64,000 nucleotides of DNA. Origin: Tethya wilhelma. Its lineage: Eukaryota; Porifera; Demospongiae; Tethyida; Tethyidae. Location: contig CAXIPT010000026.1 of the NCBI GenBank assembly GCA_964030475.1, forward strand, positions 189,538-253,537, read 5' to 3'. The notes beneath the pieces were generated by a model. That model had not been told where the DNA came from, did no database searches, and saw nothing but the letters and a program-made list of their open reading frames with translations. Position numbers and translations under genes: made by a program. Below are positions 43,736-56,600 of this stretch, piece by piece (the first letter of the stretch is position 1; each line of letters begins with the position of its first letter).

Positions 43736-46700
43736 GACGTAGAAAAGTTTTGTGATACTCTAGGGGAGCTGTATTCCAATATTTGCAAGGTCAGTAAATA
43801 CAGTGTATATATACTTTCTGAAATTACTGAAGAGTACAATTTACCCTTGTTGACTATGTTAAGTTATGTATGTTGTCTTGTAGTTCTGACATGGATAATT
43901 TTTTGGGACTGAGGATTTTTGTTGTGGACAATACTAATCAATCAATTCTGCTCTTCTTTTTATTTAGCCCATACTCGACATCTGTCTGTATTTCTATCAG
44001 TTGACTGACAGTATTGGTCCACGTGGTCCTATGACCATGCTTGGGTACCTGGCACTCTCTGGATTTGTTTTGACCAGGTACATCTATCTATACTTTTCAC
44101 CATTGTACATGTCATCTAATTTAGTTAAACATGTTGTGTAGTCCACTTTCATCATTTCACTTTGTTGGGGCGAGCCTGAGCAAGCCCCAGATAGCGAGTA
44201 GTACGTCGAGTGCGTCTGTACCATGCATTACTAACGCATGCGCATAAGTTTATAGTGTGCACGTAGCTAGAGGTTATGAGACTTAGAAGACATTTGCTAA
44301 GCATATCTTATGAGAGAAAGGCACAGAAACAGTTTAACAGCAGCACCCAACAGAAAGATAGGCAGAAACAACGGAGAAAATAGTGATGCCAGGCTTGCTC
44401 AACATACAGTGTCAGAGGGTAAGAGATACCAAGTTCGAAAATAACCCAGGACTTTACATGTCATTAGCAATCCTTCATTCTGTTGGGCGCCGCGCTGCTG
44501 TTAAACTGTTTCTGTGCCTTTCTCTCACAAGTATGCTTAGCAACTGTCTAAGTCTCACAACCTCTAGCTATTTGCAGAACCATTTCTCAACTCTTCTGCT
44601 CTAGCTGCCTCTGTCTGATTTCTCGATCGACTGTCTTAAAAACATATGCACACTCTAAACTTATGCGCATGCGTGAGTAATGCATGGTACATGGTACTGG
44701 TCGATTATTATGTTAGCTAGAATTAGCTTAGGTACACCGCACAAGACCCAACGATGACAGACAGACAGACGCACCCAACGTACTCGCTATCTGAGGCTCA
44801 CTCAGGCTCGCCCCAATAATTGGGCATTCTGACAAATATTCTCCATACACTCACTGTAAAATTCATGCAAAAAGCTGAGCTCGCTCAGGCTCACCCCACA
44901 ATGCCTTGCATTCTTCTAGTATATATGACATTGTCTAGGTTGAGGTCTCCTGTCGGTCCAATGACAGTCAAGGAGCAACAGATGGAGGGTCAATTGAGAT
45001 ATGTCAACTCTCGAGTCATCACTAACAGGTAAGCTGATATAACTATACAGTTATTTTTGTCTGACTATCTGTGTGTTTAAAATTTCAAGAACAGCAGCAG
45101 TTAGCTGCAAATCAAAGTTAGTCGTTTGTTTAAGAAAATGTGGTCAGAAAGCACATGCAATTATAATGTATTCTAGTATAATATTATGTAGAAAATCTCA
45201 GCTAGCTACTGTAGCTACTCATTGCCAACCTTTTTACATTCTTTTTTCTGGAATTAATTGTTGGTAGTGCATGATGTGAGGAATTTGCTTTGTTCATTAC
45301 CTTTTAGTACTGCCCCTGCATCGAAAATACTGAATAATTTTTTTCCTTTTTTACATAGTGAGGAGATATCGTTCTATCAAGGTAGCTCAAGAGAAAGACT
45401 CACAGTTTTGAAGACCTTTGGAGATTTGGTAAGTCTGCATATACATTTACATGATGAAATACAAAACATTGCTCTTTTGCTCATTAACACTGTACTTGAT
45501 CTGTCATTTTTGTGTAGGTGGATCATTTGAGGGACTTTATTCTATTTCGGTTTTCCATGGGCTTCATTGATACTGTCATAGCAAAATGTCAGTTGTTAAC
45601 ATGATGTATAATTATTTCTGTTGGTATGAATTACATATACACTTCATACATGTAGATCTAACATTTTTACTGAAAAAAATAATTACATAATAAAGTAATT
45701 GTTGTCAAAAGTTGGCTGTTGTTTTGTTTCAGACATTGCCACAGCCGTTGGTTACATAGCTGTGAGTAGACCATTCTTGGACCTTACTGACCCACGACAC
45801 ATGCACAGTTCTCACAGTGAAATCATGCTGGTAAGATGTAGCCTCAATACCAGGCTTTCAGTCTTCATTGGAAAAGGCCAAATACATGACATTATGTGTG
45901 TCTATTATAGTAGTTTTTAACGTATACTTGCAAAACAGTATACTCTACCATTATTTGTATAGGACTACTACAGAAGTGGTCGTATGCTTGTTCGTATGGC
46001 TGAGGCCATTGGCAGACTAGTCTTGGCAGGAAGAGAACTGACCAGATTATCAGGGTATGTCCCATTGACTATGTTACAGGTTTATTATATGTCTACACCT
46101 GTAATAATTGGTTATCACAGGTTTACCGCTCGCATGACAGAGTTGTTGGTGGTGCTTAAAGACATGGAGAAAGGGGTATATGAAAGGACCATGGTGACGT
46201 CTCTACCAACAGAGTCAACTGAAGATGGTACTGGTACATCAGGAATCACTACTTTTCACTACTGCATGATGATTTTAGCAAATACATGACCCTAAGTGGG
46301 TATAGTCTGTCTTTCTTTGAGACTTTTTTTGGATGGATCGAAATTACAATGGTATAAATGTGATGGTGAGTGATGTGTTTTTTGTTTTGAAATATCTTTG
46401 TAGATCGCTGTCCCTCCATTCCCTTGGTACCAGGAGGAGGAGAGGTAGTAGAGAGAGACCACCTCATCAAGTGAGTGTGTAGGAATTATATTTATAACCA
46501 TATATTATGAAGGCACCCATTGCTCTATGAAGAATGGTACACAGTTGATAACTACATGGGTTTCTTGTCTGGTTGTATAGGAGTATTGCAGCTGATCAAA
46601 GTTAGACATTAACATTACCTTTAACTTGTGTTTTGTGACAGGTTTGAAGGCGTTCCATTGGTAACCCCTAATGGTGACGTACTTGTGAAGGAGATGACAT

Positions 46701-48217
46701 TCGAAGTCAAGTCTGGCATGAATGTGTTAGTATGTGGACCCAATGGATGTGGAAAGAGCTCTCTGTTTAGAATACTAGGAGAAGTATGTGCTCTGTTAAA
46801 CTTTTTTGTAATGACTTTTCATTTTTGCTCTGTTTCATCTTGTAGTTGTGGCCTCTCTTTGGTGGTCGTCTAGTAAAACCAAACAAGAGCAAGTTGTTCT
46901 ATATTCCTCAACGGCCCTACATGACTTTGGGGACTCTACGAGATCAAGTGATCTATCCAGATACCATTGAAGATCAACAAAGAAAGGGTATTTCTGATGA
47001 AGCCATCACTGACTACCTGGATAAGGTAGGCAAAAGTTAGAATTGGATAGTGAGCTTTGTTTGTTAACGTTCATGTACTAAGGAAGGAAAATTTTTTAAT
47101 ATAATTTTCTCCCCATTTTGTGGCAATGTATATACCTTCATGCTTATAAATTATAACCCTTTGAGCTAGGTTCATCATTTGCAATAATATTTTAACAGTA
47201 TACGTATAGAATTATCTATACAGTATGTATAGAAGTCAAAAGTAGATAACTGTGTACCTGTCGAAGGTATACATGTATATTGTTTGCTGTCAAACTATTG
47301 ATAATAATTACTTTCATTATGTAACACTATGATTGCGTCAGGTACACCTGTCTTACTTGCATGAAAGAGAAGGAGGCTGGGATGCTGTCCAAGACTGGAT
47401 GGATGTGCTAAGTGGAGGAGAAAAGCAAAGAATGGCTGTAAGCTACATATTGTTGTGTGTATTAAAGGAGCTGTGTCAGCTGACCACATACTATTGTGCA
47501 CTTGGTAATTACAAATTTGCAGTGGATGGAATTGATCACATACCGTAAACGTGGAAATATTGGCGGGCATTTAATTTGGCGATTTTGCTCAGACCACTTC
47601 CTACAAAAATATTGGCGGTTTTAAATTTGGCATTTGGTGGTTTTTGCACCAATCGCCAAACTGCCAAATTTAATGTATCGCCAATATTTCCATGTTTGCG
47701 ATAATAATTATTCCTAGCCTGCAGCTATGAAATAAAATGGCATGATATGTCACTATTCCCTTTTTTTAAAAAACTTCCAGGTGATTATTTAGTGACACAG
47801 ATCCTTTTTTCAACAATAAAAATAGACTATCAATTGGGACCTCTGCTATACCATCTTGTAGCTCATAGTTACCACAGAGCTTTCGTTGAGCACGACTAGA
47901 CATGTACAGAATATTGGGGCTTCTAAGCTGTAACTATTATTCCCATTAGTGGCAAAATCATTATTTAATTTTCTTGGATAAAAACTTACGCATGTGGACC
48001 ATAATCTACAAAAACCATGAAAGTTAATTCCCACAGAACTATCCCACTATGTGGTATATACAAATTTGATTTTATCACCATAGATGCAATTGTGTTTCTA
48101 TTACTTTTTGACAGATGGCAAGACTGTTTTACCATGAACCTCAGTTTGCTATTCTTGATGAGTGTACCAGTGCTGTGAGTGTAGATGTGGAGGGATTCAT
48201 TTATTCTCATTGCAGAG

Positions 48218-48258
<41 letters not shown>

Positions 48259-48697
48259 TGTGTGTGTGTGAAGATATTGGAAAAGTTGTTGGGAAGGATC
48301 TTGTCGACTGAACCTTTGATTGGTTCCTAGGGCCCTAAATTATTCCAATAATGTAGATGTCAATATCACATAATACAAATCCATTTATTGGTTACAGTAA
48401 TAATATAATAATAAAATTATTATTATTAGTCCAAATGGTCAATAGTTCAAAATCTGGAAATTTCCAGTAATTTCTGCCCCATTATTCCTCCCTACTAGTA
48501 GCATGCTATGGAAAGGGCGGGACCAGTTAGCCTTGGTGTAGTGAGGATTGTGGACCATTGCTGAGAGTATACACTACAATCATGTATGTGGATATGAACC
48601 AGTTCATTTACTAATAGGACTTTTTTTTTGTACCTAACAGAAAGGGATCACACTATTTACAGTGTCTCATAGAAAGTCACTTTGGACTCATCATGAG
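43736..48697 (+). CDS. ABCD3: ABCD3 (PMP70) peroxisomal ABC half-transporter, partial
   Basis: Fourteen exons (446 codons) keep phase: 43736-43789, 43968-44077, 44939-45028, 45359-45428, 45518-45587, 45733-45830, 45963-46054, 46121-46227, 46404-46470, 46642-46783, 46846-47025, 47342-47437, 48115-48219 and 48641-48697. The membrane domain has the peroxisomal-family EEISFYQG loop and [12 protein letters not shown]. The nucleotide-binding domain shows Walker [10 protein letters not shown], a Q-loop YIPQRPYM, signature LSGGEKQR, Walker [11 protein letters not shown] and H-loop TVSHR. The family imports long-chain and branched acyl-CoAs into peroxisomes as a dimer. The first ~200 residues (targeting region, TM1-3) are absent, and the last ~25 residues probably fall in the assembly gap. 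Confidence 0.93.
44165..44816. mobile_element. foldback element with GGGGCGAGCCTGAGC ends
   Basis: Starts TTGGGGCGAGCCTGAGCAAG and ends AGGCTCGCCCCAA. AGATAGCGAGTA follows inside the left end and TACTCGCTATCT inside the right. Inner arms share AGAAAGGCACAGAAACAGTT with its complement. It lies in an ABCD3 intron. A fragment with the same theme is at 44877-44900, and a sister element is at 58624-59740. Confidence 0.8.
47541..47702. mobile_element. short TIR element in an ABCD3 intron
   Basis: Starts TACCGTAAACGTGGAAATATT and ends AATATTTCCATGTTTGCGATA, complementary over about 20 bases, with GGCG/CGCC blocks inside. It is a distant member of the TACCGTA family. Confidence 0.65.
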
Positions 48698-48720
48698 GTA
48701 TGAGTTTAACTATTACAATG

Positions 48721-48724
48721 CACG

Positions 48725-48794
<70 letters not shown>

Positions 48795-49713
48795 NNNNNN
48801 NNNNNNNNNNNNNNNNNNNNNNNNNNNNNNNNNNNNNNNNNNNNNNNNNNNNNNNNNNNNNNNNNNNNNNNNNNNNNNNNNNNNNNNNNNNNNNNNNNNN
48901 NNNNNNNNNNNNNNNNNNNNNNNNNNNNNNNNNNNNNNNNNNNNNNNNNNNNNNNNNNNNNNNNNNNNNNNNNNNNNNNNNNNNNNNNNNNNNNNNNNNN
49001 NNNNNNNNNNNNNNNNNNNNNNNNNNNNNNNNNNNNNNNNNNNNNNNNNNNNNNNNNNNNNNNNNNNNNNNNNNNNNNNNNNNNNNNNNNNNNNNNNNNN
49101 NNNNNNNNNNNNNNNNNNNNNNNNNNNNNNNNNNNNNNNNNNNNNNNNNNNNNNNNNNNNNNNNNNNNNNNNNNNNNNNNNNNNNNNNNNNNNNNNNNNN
49201 NNNNNNNNNNNNNNNNNNNNNNNNNNNNNNNNNNNNNNNNNNNNNNNNNNNNNNNNNNNNNNNNNNNNNNNNNNNNNNNNNNNNNNNNNNNNNNNNNNNN
49301 NNNNNNNNNNNNNNNNNNNNNNNNNNNNNNNNNNNNNNNNNNNNNNNNNNNNNNNNNNNNNNNNNNNNNNNNNNNNNNNNNNNNNNNNNNNNNNNNNNNN
49401 NNNNNNNNNNNNNNNNNNNNNNNNNNNNNNNNNNNNNNNNNNNNNNNNNNNNNNNNNNNNNNNNNNNNNNNNNNNNNNNNNNNNNNNNNNNNNNNNNNNN
49501 NNNNNNNNNNNNNNNNNNNNNNNNNNNNNNNNNNNNNNNNNNNNNNNNNNNNNNNNNNNNNNNNNNNNNNNNNNNNNNNNNNNNNNNNNNNNNNNNNNNN
49601 NNNNNNNNNNNNNNNNNNNNNNNNNNNNNNNNNNNNNNNNNNNNNNNNNNNNNNNNNNNNNNNNNNNNNNNNNNNNNNNNNNNNNNNNNNNNNNNNNNNN
49701 NNNNNNNNNNNNT

Positions 49714-49766
<53 letters not shown>
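48721..49766. other. assembly gap with microsatellite edges
   Basis: A (CA)n tract (48721-48794) runs into n from 48795 to 49712, followed by a 53-base G run (49714-49766). A homopolymer that long next to a gap is most likely a sequencing artefact. The gap follows the last seen ABCD3 exon and probably hides its 3' end. Long glycine or proline readings across it are meaningless. Confidence 0.95.
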
Positions 49767-49767
<1 letters not shown>

Positions 49768-49857
49768 GCACTAGCAGTCTGCATACACACAACAATAAAA
49801 TGTATGGTAAATTGTTTACTAGTAAGTTCTTATAAATCACTTCCCCCACATAATATT

Positions 49858-50470
49858 TGATCAGTAATCAGTTCGCTTTACGGCTTGATCTCTGCAATTC
49901 CACGCTTGGAATTCCTTGATCATGTATTCACTGGGTGTATTGTGTTCTCGATGGCTGTTAGTCTGACTCTTGCTGATGGTGGGAAAGTGGCTTTTAAGAT
50001 CAGTGAAGAATACACTAGCATTGCAAAGCCAAGTTGCCGGCGTACATCTCTGACCGCTTGCAGTTATAGATACTGTTACAAAGTACTCGACATGGACGAC
50101 TTCAGCCTGCAAAATAATTAGCAATTTAAGTAAGTAACATTCATAGCAATTATCTAGGCTATGTGGTAGTAAATAACATATATATCTACAACACAGTTTT
50201 AATCCGCAGGCTAGATCCAGCTAGCCAGCTCAGTGTACAGCAGGGGGTTTAAAAGCAGACTAGCTACGAGCTGCATGGGAAGTGTTACACTTCTGATCAT
50301 TACATGTGCATATTATATTATAAGCTGTAGCTACAGCTGTTCTCATAAATTAAACAAGTTATCAGATTAAAATTAATAAATTATACTAGATCAACACTCA
50401 CCACTGATGACAGAACTGAATTTCACACTTTCAGCATGAGATAGTCTTCTTATAGGCCAGTAAATCGGTG
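49858..50470 (-). CDS. possible short gene, unidentified
   Basis: On the minus strand an open stretch (about 50092-49861) reads VVHVEYFVTVSI, RCTPATWLCNASVFFTDLKS and YMIKEFQAWNCRD to a TAA, preceded by an acceptor-like TTGCAG or CTGAAG. Farther upstream a segment near 50470-50400 reads TPIYWPIRRLSHAESVKF up to a GTGAGT donor, and phase permits a join through CTGAAG. I do not recognise the product. The two-exon model is a guess from open frames and splice signals. Confidence 0.3.
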
Positions 50471-50677
50471 TTTTGAAGTCAGTATGCTCTCAGTAGTCAC
50501 AGGAAGGCCTAGCTTATTATTCTTGGACTCTCTCAATCACAAGAAGGAAAAAACAGTCTCCCACTTAGCAAAAATGCTGAAGTTTGAGCGATCACGTGAC
50601 CTGGCTAACGTTCTGCAATTAATGGCTCGTCTCGGTTGTGCATCGTGAAAGTGCCAGGATCATAAGTTTGTGATATT

Positions 50678-53600
50678 ATGGCTGCACGCTTGGTGGAGAT
50701 TAACTCTAAAACTGTTTTGAAGACATGGCCCCTGTTGTTGACAGCTATTGATACAGCTGACTTTGTAGCAGTGGATCTGGTGAGTGTGCCCTCTAAGGTT
50801 TGACCTCTAAATAGAACTCTGCATAACACCTCTTTTTTTGTATGCTCTTTTCTAGGAAATGAGTGGTCTGGGACTGGGAATAACTAAAGTAGGAAGGTGA
50901 GCAAAACACCCAATGGCCGTACACGTATATTGTATAACATATAATTATATTTGATATCAGTTGTACCACCAGAATTCCAGAAGTCCAATATTATAGTGCA
51001 CGCCTATACAAATTTAATTTCACCTTAAAGCTATATGCACTAGCTAGTAGGCTTGTGCTAGAAACTAGTCTATGTTGTTTCAGTTGTACACTTAAATTGC
51101 CGATTGCGCCTTAGCCAATTTGGCAATAATTGTTCTGTTATGTATTTGAAATTAATGACCTTTACCGATCGATATCACTGAACACGTACATGCAAGTGCC
51201 CACACCACACTACTGTCTATGGCAGAACTGGACACAGCTACTAGAGCGCTGGTTGCCATATTTGAATCCTAGCTAACACCAGAAAAGGTGAGTTATTTAC
51301 CTGCTTGCTACCCCTGCAGAATTATTATGATTACTTGCACAATAAGCAATTAGATTCAGTGATCCTGGTTAGCTTAGCACTAGCTGCTAATAGTACTGCT
51401 TTTGTGATTTAAGGAATGCCTATATCTGCACAAGGTAATGGACCGAATTCATAATTATTATTCTAAATAACGCACACCACCGCGCGCTATGGTGGGAAAC
51501 AGTTTCTGGGTCTTACTTACATGAAGTCAACTTTGCACACTCTTGGGTGCCTCTTGGGCACACTCCACCATCTAGGCTTCACCTTTTACATGCTATGCTT
51601 TCTACCAAGACTGGAAATAATATACCCTGGGTAATGTGGGTGAAGATGTCATGCAATTCACTCTGGCTATCTGATAATTATACGCATGTCAATTTTTTTC
51701 CAAGATCAAAAGGTTTAGAAGTGTATTGTGTTGTTTATTTACTACTAAAAGTACATGAGAGCCTTCTAAATACTATTTTAAGCATTCTGGATTGCTATAA
51801 GTTTGTGAGCTCATGTACAATTTGTGCGCCTACTTATTTCTCACTGCCACGGTCACTTACTTGATCAAGCACATTATAAAGGCTAGCATCAGCTTCATAT
51901 TCCTTCAAAAGTTGGATTGGAATGAAGCAATTGTGTGTCCGTACCATTTACAACCTTTCTATAGGATTGCTGTCATGAGTGTTGGAAATAGAAATAGCTG
52001 AAATGTGTGTACACTAGGTGACGTCTTTAATCATTTTCTCCTCAGCTTACATTGAGTAATTTTGTACCTAATTGTATTATAAATAAGGGAGATTAATTTT
52101 TAGAAGTCTATTTTTTCTCTATTTATTTGTACAAGTTTGTAATGTTTTCATCATTTACTGTTACCGTCTATTGTCAATGTGGTACTCAATATCTGGTTGC
52201 GTGGTGTAGATTTTATGCAAATATAACGGTCGTTATAGCAGTGGTGAAGTCTCAAAGAAGAAAAGAACAATTTTGTTCCAATCATAGCAAGTCAAGGAGG
52301 TCTGTAGGACTTTTTGCATACTGGTTAGGACATTCTGTTTGGGCTGAGTTGTCCAAGAGAGCTTGTTAATTTTAGCTATCTACATTTTAGCCTATTTTTA
52401 TTCACATTATAGTTATTTCCAGTCTTGGTAGAAAGTATAGCATGTAAAAGGTGAAGCCTAGATGGTGGAGTGTGCCCAAGAGGCACCCAAGAGTGTGCAA
52501 AGTTGACTTCATGTAAGTAGCCAGTGGAAAGGACTCTGAAATCACACCAACAGCCAGAGTTGAGCTCAATTTTTGTGCTTATCCACTTGTTTACTGGTAT
52601 ATCTTAGTGTATGTCTGGTAGAAACTCACTGCTGTAGTGTAGCTGTCCAGAAATCTTGCCTAGAAGGAGGCTAAAATCACAGAAAAATACTGCTGCTTCT
52701 TCCTGACCCAGAAACTGTTTCCCACCATAGCGCGCGGTGGTGTGCGTTATTTAGAATAATAATTATGAATTCGGTCCATTTCCCTGCACTCCGGGCGGTG
52801 TACTATACTAGTTATAAGTTGTTTGAAAAGGGGTGGCTCTATTAGAGGTCACGCTTTAAATTATAACCTGTAGTGATACTAATTATTAACATGCTGTTTC
52901 AATACAACATGGGCATCATTTAAAATGTAATGCAATCTTTACTGTATCAGTCAAAGTGCCAATAATTAGACACGTGAAAATTTAGAGTGGCAAAAGTTTC
53001 CTAATCTACAGAATACCACAATAATATAACAATACATAAGTTCTGTCTTGATGCCAATACTTTCTATAGATACTGGCTAATCTCGTATTGTTCACTTTCT
53101 TTTGGTAGACTGACTTGATGATCACTAAAACAGTCTGCAAATACATAGAATACATAAATACATTATATTCTTTTACTGACATCACAATTACAAATATATT
53201 CACATGATTTGAGACCTGGTACACAACTGATAATATGATGAAGCTCTATGTGCACTGAGCAGTTAAGACCTTAAATATGTATAGCAATACTATTTTATTT
53301 ATTAATTTACATAATATGCTGTTCCTATACAACATGGACATTCTCCTTGATGACGTACACGTAAAGCACAGTGGATGAGCACTACAAGACGTTATGTGAT
53401 GTGGCAAAGAATTATGCGATATTGGCAATTGGTGTGGCTTGTTTCCAGTGGCAACCACAAGATACAAACAGGATTGAATGCAAGGTGGACGTGTTCAATG
53501 TTTCACTCTTGAATCAGAAATCATTCATCATTGACCCTAGTTCAGCCAAGTTTCTCACCAAGCATGGGTTTGATTTCAATAAACTTTTCAAATTTGGTCT

Positions 53601-56600
53601 CTCCTATAAACCTGCTACTGGAATGGACACTGCAATGATGGTATGGCAAGTAACAAAACATCTTGCAATAATGTTATTTTTGTTTCTTATTTCGTGCAGT
53701 TATCTTCAGAAGAGTTCAGTGTACAGTCTCTCTTTGGTCGTATATTACTTCATGGTTGTCCACTTGTAGTCCATAATGGGTTCTTGGACCTGGTATTTAT
53801 GTACCATAGTTGCTATTGTACCCTCCCAACATCTCAGGGTGTGTTTGCAGCTGACCTCAGTGAGATGTTTGCAAAGGGTGGAGTGTATGATACAAAGGCC
53901 ATTACACAGTGTCTTCTCAAGGAGAGAATCTCATATCTGGAGTACATCTTCAGGAAAAGGTATATAACGTTTGTTTTGTGTATAACTTTAAATTATAATT
54001 TAACCTAATTATAGTCTGCATTTTTGTCAAATCAAAATTTATTGTCAGAAGTTTTGGATGTGAGCAATCTGTGAAGGTTTTATACTACCCACATTCCCAG
54101 ATCTTATATGCATCCAGCTATTAATGGAGCAAGATAAATTTGATGATTCTAGTAAAACTGTCAAATTAAATCCCCATCAATATTTCCGACTATACGGTAT
54201 ATCTCTCCTATACAGATTGCACATGTCAACATAATAAATCGTTTGTTGAGCAGTAGCAGCAAATTACTAATAATTCCTGCATGTATGGTAGAAAAGTTGG
54301 CACAGGAAAACCAGCCCTAGTCCCCAGGCCACTCATTATTACTTTTACCATTATTGCATACATTTGTACTGAACATTGCTGATGTAACTGACAGAACTTG
54401 TTAAACTTATGTTCAATGCCATGAAGAACATGATTGGCAGACCTCAAGGTGCTCAGCTTATAGGATTGAGGTCAAATTATCTCACTGACAATAGTATTAA
54501 TACTAGTAGTACACTCAGTGCAGGGAAATTGCCTCGCACAAATATAGGCATTCCTTGAATCACAAAAGCAGTATTGCTGGCAGCTAGTTCCAAGCTATAT
54601 CTAGAATCACTGAATCTGATTGCTTATTGTGCAGGTCATAGTGGTAGCAAGCAGGCTAGTAACTCTCACCACTTCTGGTGTTAGCTAGAGGATTCAAGTA
54701 TGGCAACCAGCACTCCAGTGGCAGTGTTGGGCAGTTCCATCACAGACAATAGTGTGGGCGCTTGCATGCACGTTTTCTGTGACATTGATTGGGTAAAGGT
54801 CATCAAATTCAAATGATTAACCAGAACAATTTTTGCTAAATTGGCACCGTTTTCATTCGGTATTATGACACTTAATTGGGTGGCTGGCTACTTCCACAAT
54901 TTTTTGGCCCTGCACAATTATACTGCCTCGCATTAAGGCGCTCGACAATAAACACTGGCTTATTGGTTTAATTGGTTTTACACAGTCTCTGACACCTGTA
55001 CTGCCTATTGTAGCCCCATACACTCCACAAGGTAGAGGATCTGGTTCCTGTTAACTGTGCTGTAAAAATGTTTGTTACGTTTTGTTTACATGGATATTAA
55101 TAATAATAATCTTCCCACTGCATACTCTATTCTCCCTGGCTATTTCAACATATAAAAGCATCTTATACTTTGCATCCATTGCTACTCCTTTTTCTCCCCT
55201 TCTTCAAGTTATGAATGTATGGCATAATTATGGAGAGGCACAAAAAATAGCAACAACTAAAGGCTAGTGGTAGTGTCACTAGACCAAGTGATCCGGCACA
55301 TATCCTGTGTATGTGCACAGTCACTGAAGGTGCATGCAGGACTATCAAAGTCATTTTGTTAACCATTATGATGATTGCTGCATTATTGGATGCATTCTAC
55401 ATGCAGTCAATACAGGAATTCACTGGCAGAAGGTCGTGGTGAGTATTTTTTGGATCTCTCTTTCACTCAGTACCCCAGTGATGTTCCTGTTGAAAGTTTA
55501 TCCATAGCCCCACCCCAACTTCCATCTCCAGTCCAGTTACTAGAAACCAAGCTGTGTGATACATATATTGTAAGTTGTCTGCGTAGCACTACTGGGAGAA
55601 TGCATCGCATTCTGGGACAAATGTCAGCGAGGGCATGCTCCTTGACAAATGCTGACATACTTCAAATATTAAGGGAAGAACACTAAGAGTAACATAGGTG
55701 GGAAAGAAATAGTTTTCTCCTGAATCCTCTGTTTGCTTTCTTAGTCTGTATACTCTGTAGCATAACGTACATTATACTGCATGATGACAGACATAATTAT
55801 GTTAATACAAAAACCATAGAAATTCATCATGATGGGCTCACTTATAATATACTTTCCCAATTATGCCGTGTAGTTTTCGATAAATGAATAATTAATGATA
55901 CCACTGCATGTGTTCACTTAATAGTATTGATAATTCTGTGCACAAACTATATAATACAGAATCATGGTTTTTGTCACAATGACGACTGCAGAAAAAGCCA
56001 CAATGTAATGATTGCCATAGCACAAGATGAACAAAAAATTTCATTACTGAAAATCAAACGAAAAAGGAAGAGAGGTTAGTATATGTAATTAATCAACATT
56101 CTAGACCCTAGCTGACACGACACAATTATACTGTAAACAAGTAATTATTTTGGGTAAATATTATAGGTTTGGAATCAACAATGATTCAGAAATTGTTCAT
56201 GAAGGACTATTTAATGAGTTACAAATCGCCAATTGTTAGTTTGATAAATGTTCTCACCAAAATTATGTATAGCCCTTGAGAATACTGTAGATCAGGAAAT
56301 TTTCACTGCTATCAATTTACACTCGTTTAATTTTCCCGTGTTTAATTTTTGCCAATTGTGCACGTGGCAAAAATTTTTCAACAGCTAAAATTTTCCGATC
56401 TGCAGTAGTTGCTATACAGTGTTGTACACAGATTGGGAAATCTTTGCTTTTCGTGTACTTATTTTTACCATTTCATTGATTTGGCAAGGTTGCTACGTAA
56501 TAAATTTTCTGTATTAAGTTGTGCAAATTGCAGCAATAACAAATAATTTGGTTTGTGATATTTCCCTGTTTAAGCACAGTATACTAATTTTTATATATAT

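Noticed and set aside
48657..49860. Long Gly-, Pro- and His/Thr-rich readings across the n run
   Set aside because: They are made of CA repeats, a G homopolymer and unknown bases, with no evidence of coding.
51547..52369. Readings inside the TOE1 intron-2 element
   Set aside because: No conserved motif, and they run across inverted arms.
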